Shown here: one piece after another, positions 13,497 through 13,842 of the stretch
Layout: every line of letters starts with the position of its first letter
Position numbering within the stretch: the first letter of the stretch is position 1
Origin: Sulfurimonas sp.
GTDB lineage: Bacteria; Campylobacterota; Campylobacteria; Campylobacterales; Sulfurimonadaceae
Reading direction: 5' to 3'
Length of the DNA stretch: 13,842 nt
Assembly: GCA_027063295.1 (NCBI GenBank)
Contig: JAMORZ010000063.1
Location: 1 to 13,842, forward strand
Program-made: the position numbers and the translations under genes
Notes under the pieces: generated by a model
The model's input: only the letters and a program-made list of their open reading frames with translations
Told to the model about the DNA's origin: nothing
The model's database searches: none

Positions 13497-13842
13497 GCAC
13501 AAACACAAAATGAAATCGCAACTTTTGATGAGTTGGGATTAAAAAAAGAGATACTCAAAAGTATTAAGTTCGCAGGTTTTACTGCCCCTTCCCCTATCCA
13601 AGCTCAGGCTATCCCTGTAGTGATCGAAGGTCGTGACATGGTTGGTCAGGCACATACAGGTACAGGTAAAACTGCTGCGTTTAGCCTTCCAGCACTTCAC
13701 AACATGAAACTCGATGGTTCAGTCGAACTTCTTGTTATCACACCAACTCGTGAACTCGCGACACAGGTTAGTGATGAAATCTTTAAGTATGGACGTAACT
13801 TAGGTGTAAAAACTGTCACAGTATATGGTGGTAGCTCATATA
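13485..13842 (+). CDS. DEAD-box RNA helicase (5' part only)
   Basis: ATP-dependent RNA-unwinding protein of the DeaD/RhlE type, which in bacteria serve ribosome assembly, RNA decay and growth in the cold. 119 codons are visible. A polar Gln/Asn-rich start precedes the conserved F14 and the Q motif (FTAPSPIQAQAIP, 32-44). Walker A is AHTGTGKT (56-63), motif Ia PTREL (87-91) and the GG motif YGGSS (114-118). The DEAD box and the second RecA domain lie beyond the right edge, so the subfamily cannot be named. Two adjacent ATGs occur; the second (13485) is 5 bases from the AAGGA ribosome binding site and preferred over the one at 13482, which is only 2 bases away. Its leader carries a start-burying hairpin. 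Confidence 0.95.
   Translation, partial: MQENAQTQNEIATFDELGLKKEILKSIKFAGFTAPSPIQAQAIPVVIEGRDMVGQAHTGTGKTAAFSLPALHNMKLDGSVELLVITPTRELATQVSDEIFKYGRNLGVKTVTVYGGSSY

Noticed and set aside
1..13842. A defence system, CRISPR array, prophage or insertion sequence in the window.
   Set aside because: All sizeable frames are accounted for by housekeeping, transport, signalling or envelope genes. No direct-repeat array, transposase, integrase or terminal repeats were seen.

Overview
The window looks like chromosomal DNA of a free-living member of the Campylobacterota (Sulfurimonas/Sulfurovum type). Three observations support this. First, gap-pgk lies divergent from nadD-rsfS, the arrangement known from Campylobacter jejuni. 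Second, the sensor kinase is of the ArsS type. Third, the DNA is AT-rich, and its promoters show TATAAT -10 boxes (often TATAATTCG) with no clear -35. Genes are packed tightly: no gene-free stretch exceeds 300 bases, and I saw no RNA genes, insertion sequences or CRISPR arrays. The species assignment is inference.

Layout. 1-2163 (minus): gap then pgk, central glycolysis/gluconeogenesis; the last few codons of pgk lie beyond the left edge. 2229-3096 (plus): nadD and rsfS, overlapping, for NAD synthesis and ribosome silencing. 3108-9635 (minus): one long same-strand run, feoA-feoB (ferrous iron uptake), a tandem degenerate receiver protein, an OmpR-type response regulator, an ArsS-type histidine kinase, and an MltF-like lytic transglycosylase. 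Gaps within the run are 34 bases or less, or genes overlap. A near-consensus Fur box lies over the feoA promoter. 9788-10345 (plus): a phosphatidylserine synthase. 10326-13283 (minus): rmuC, a 62-residue unknown gene, an MscS-type channel, a DoxX-family membrane protein and a short stub of a membrane sensor, all closely spaced or overlapping. 13485-13842 (plus): the first 119 codons of a DEAD-box RNA helicase, running off the right edge.

The most interesting item is the leader of the helicase gene. Bases 13445-13496 can fold into a long hairpin that buries the ribosome binding site and both candidate start codons. The leader also offers a competing pairing, and a short open frame (CTG start) whose stop overlaps the helicase start. 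This is what a translational switch, such as an RNA thermometer or helicase autoregulation, would look like. Second in interest is the feo/two-component/MltF run, whose first regulatory gene encodes two receiver domains that both have Glu where the phosphorylated Asp should be and that carry no output domain. Third is the truncated sensor stub, whose stop codon lies inside the 3' end of pssA and which suggests a deletion scar.
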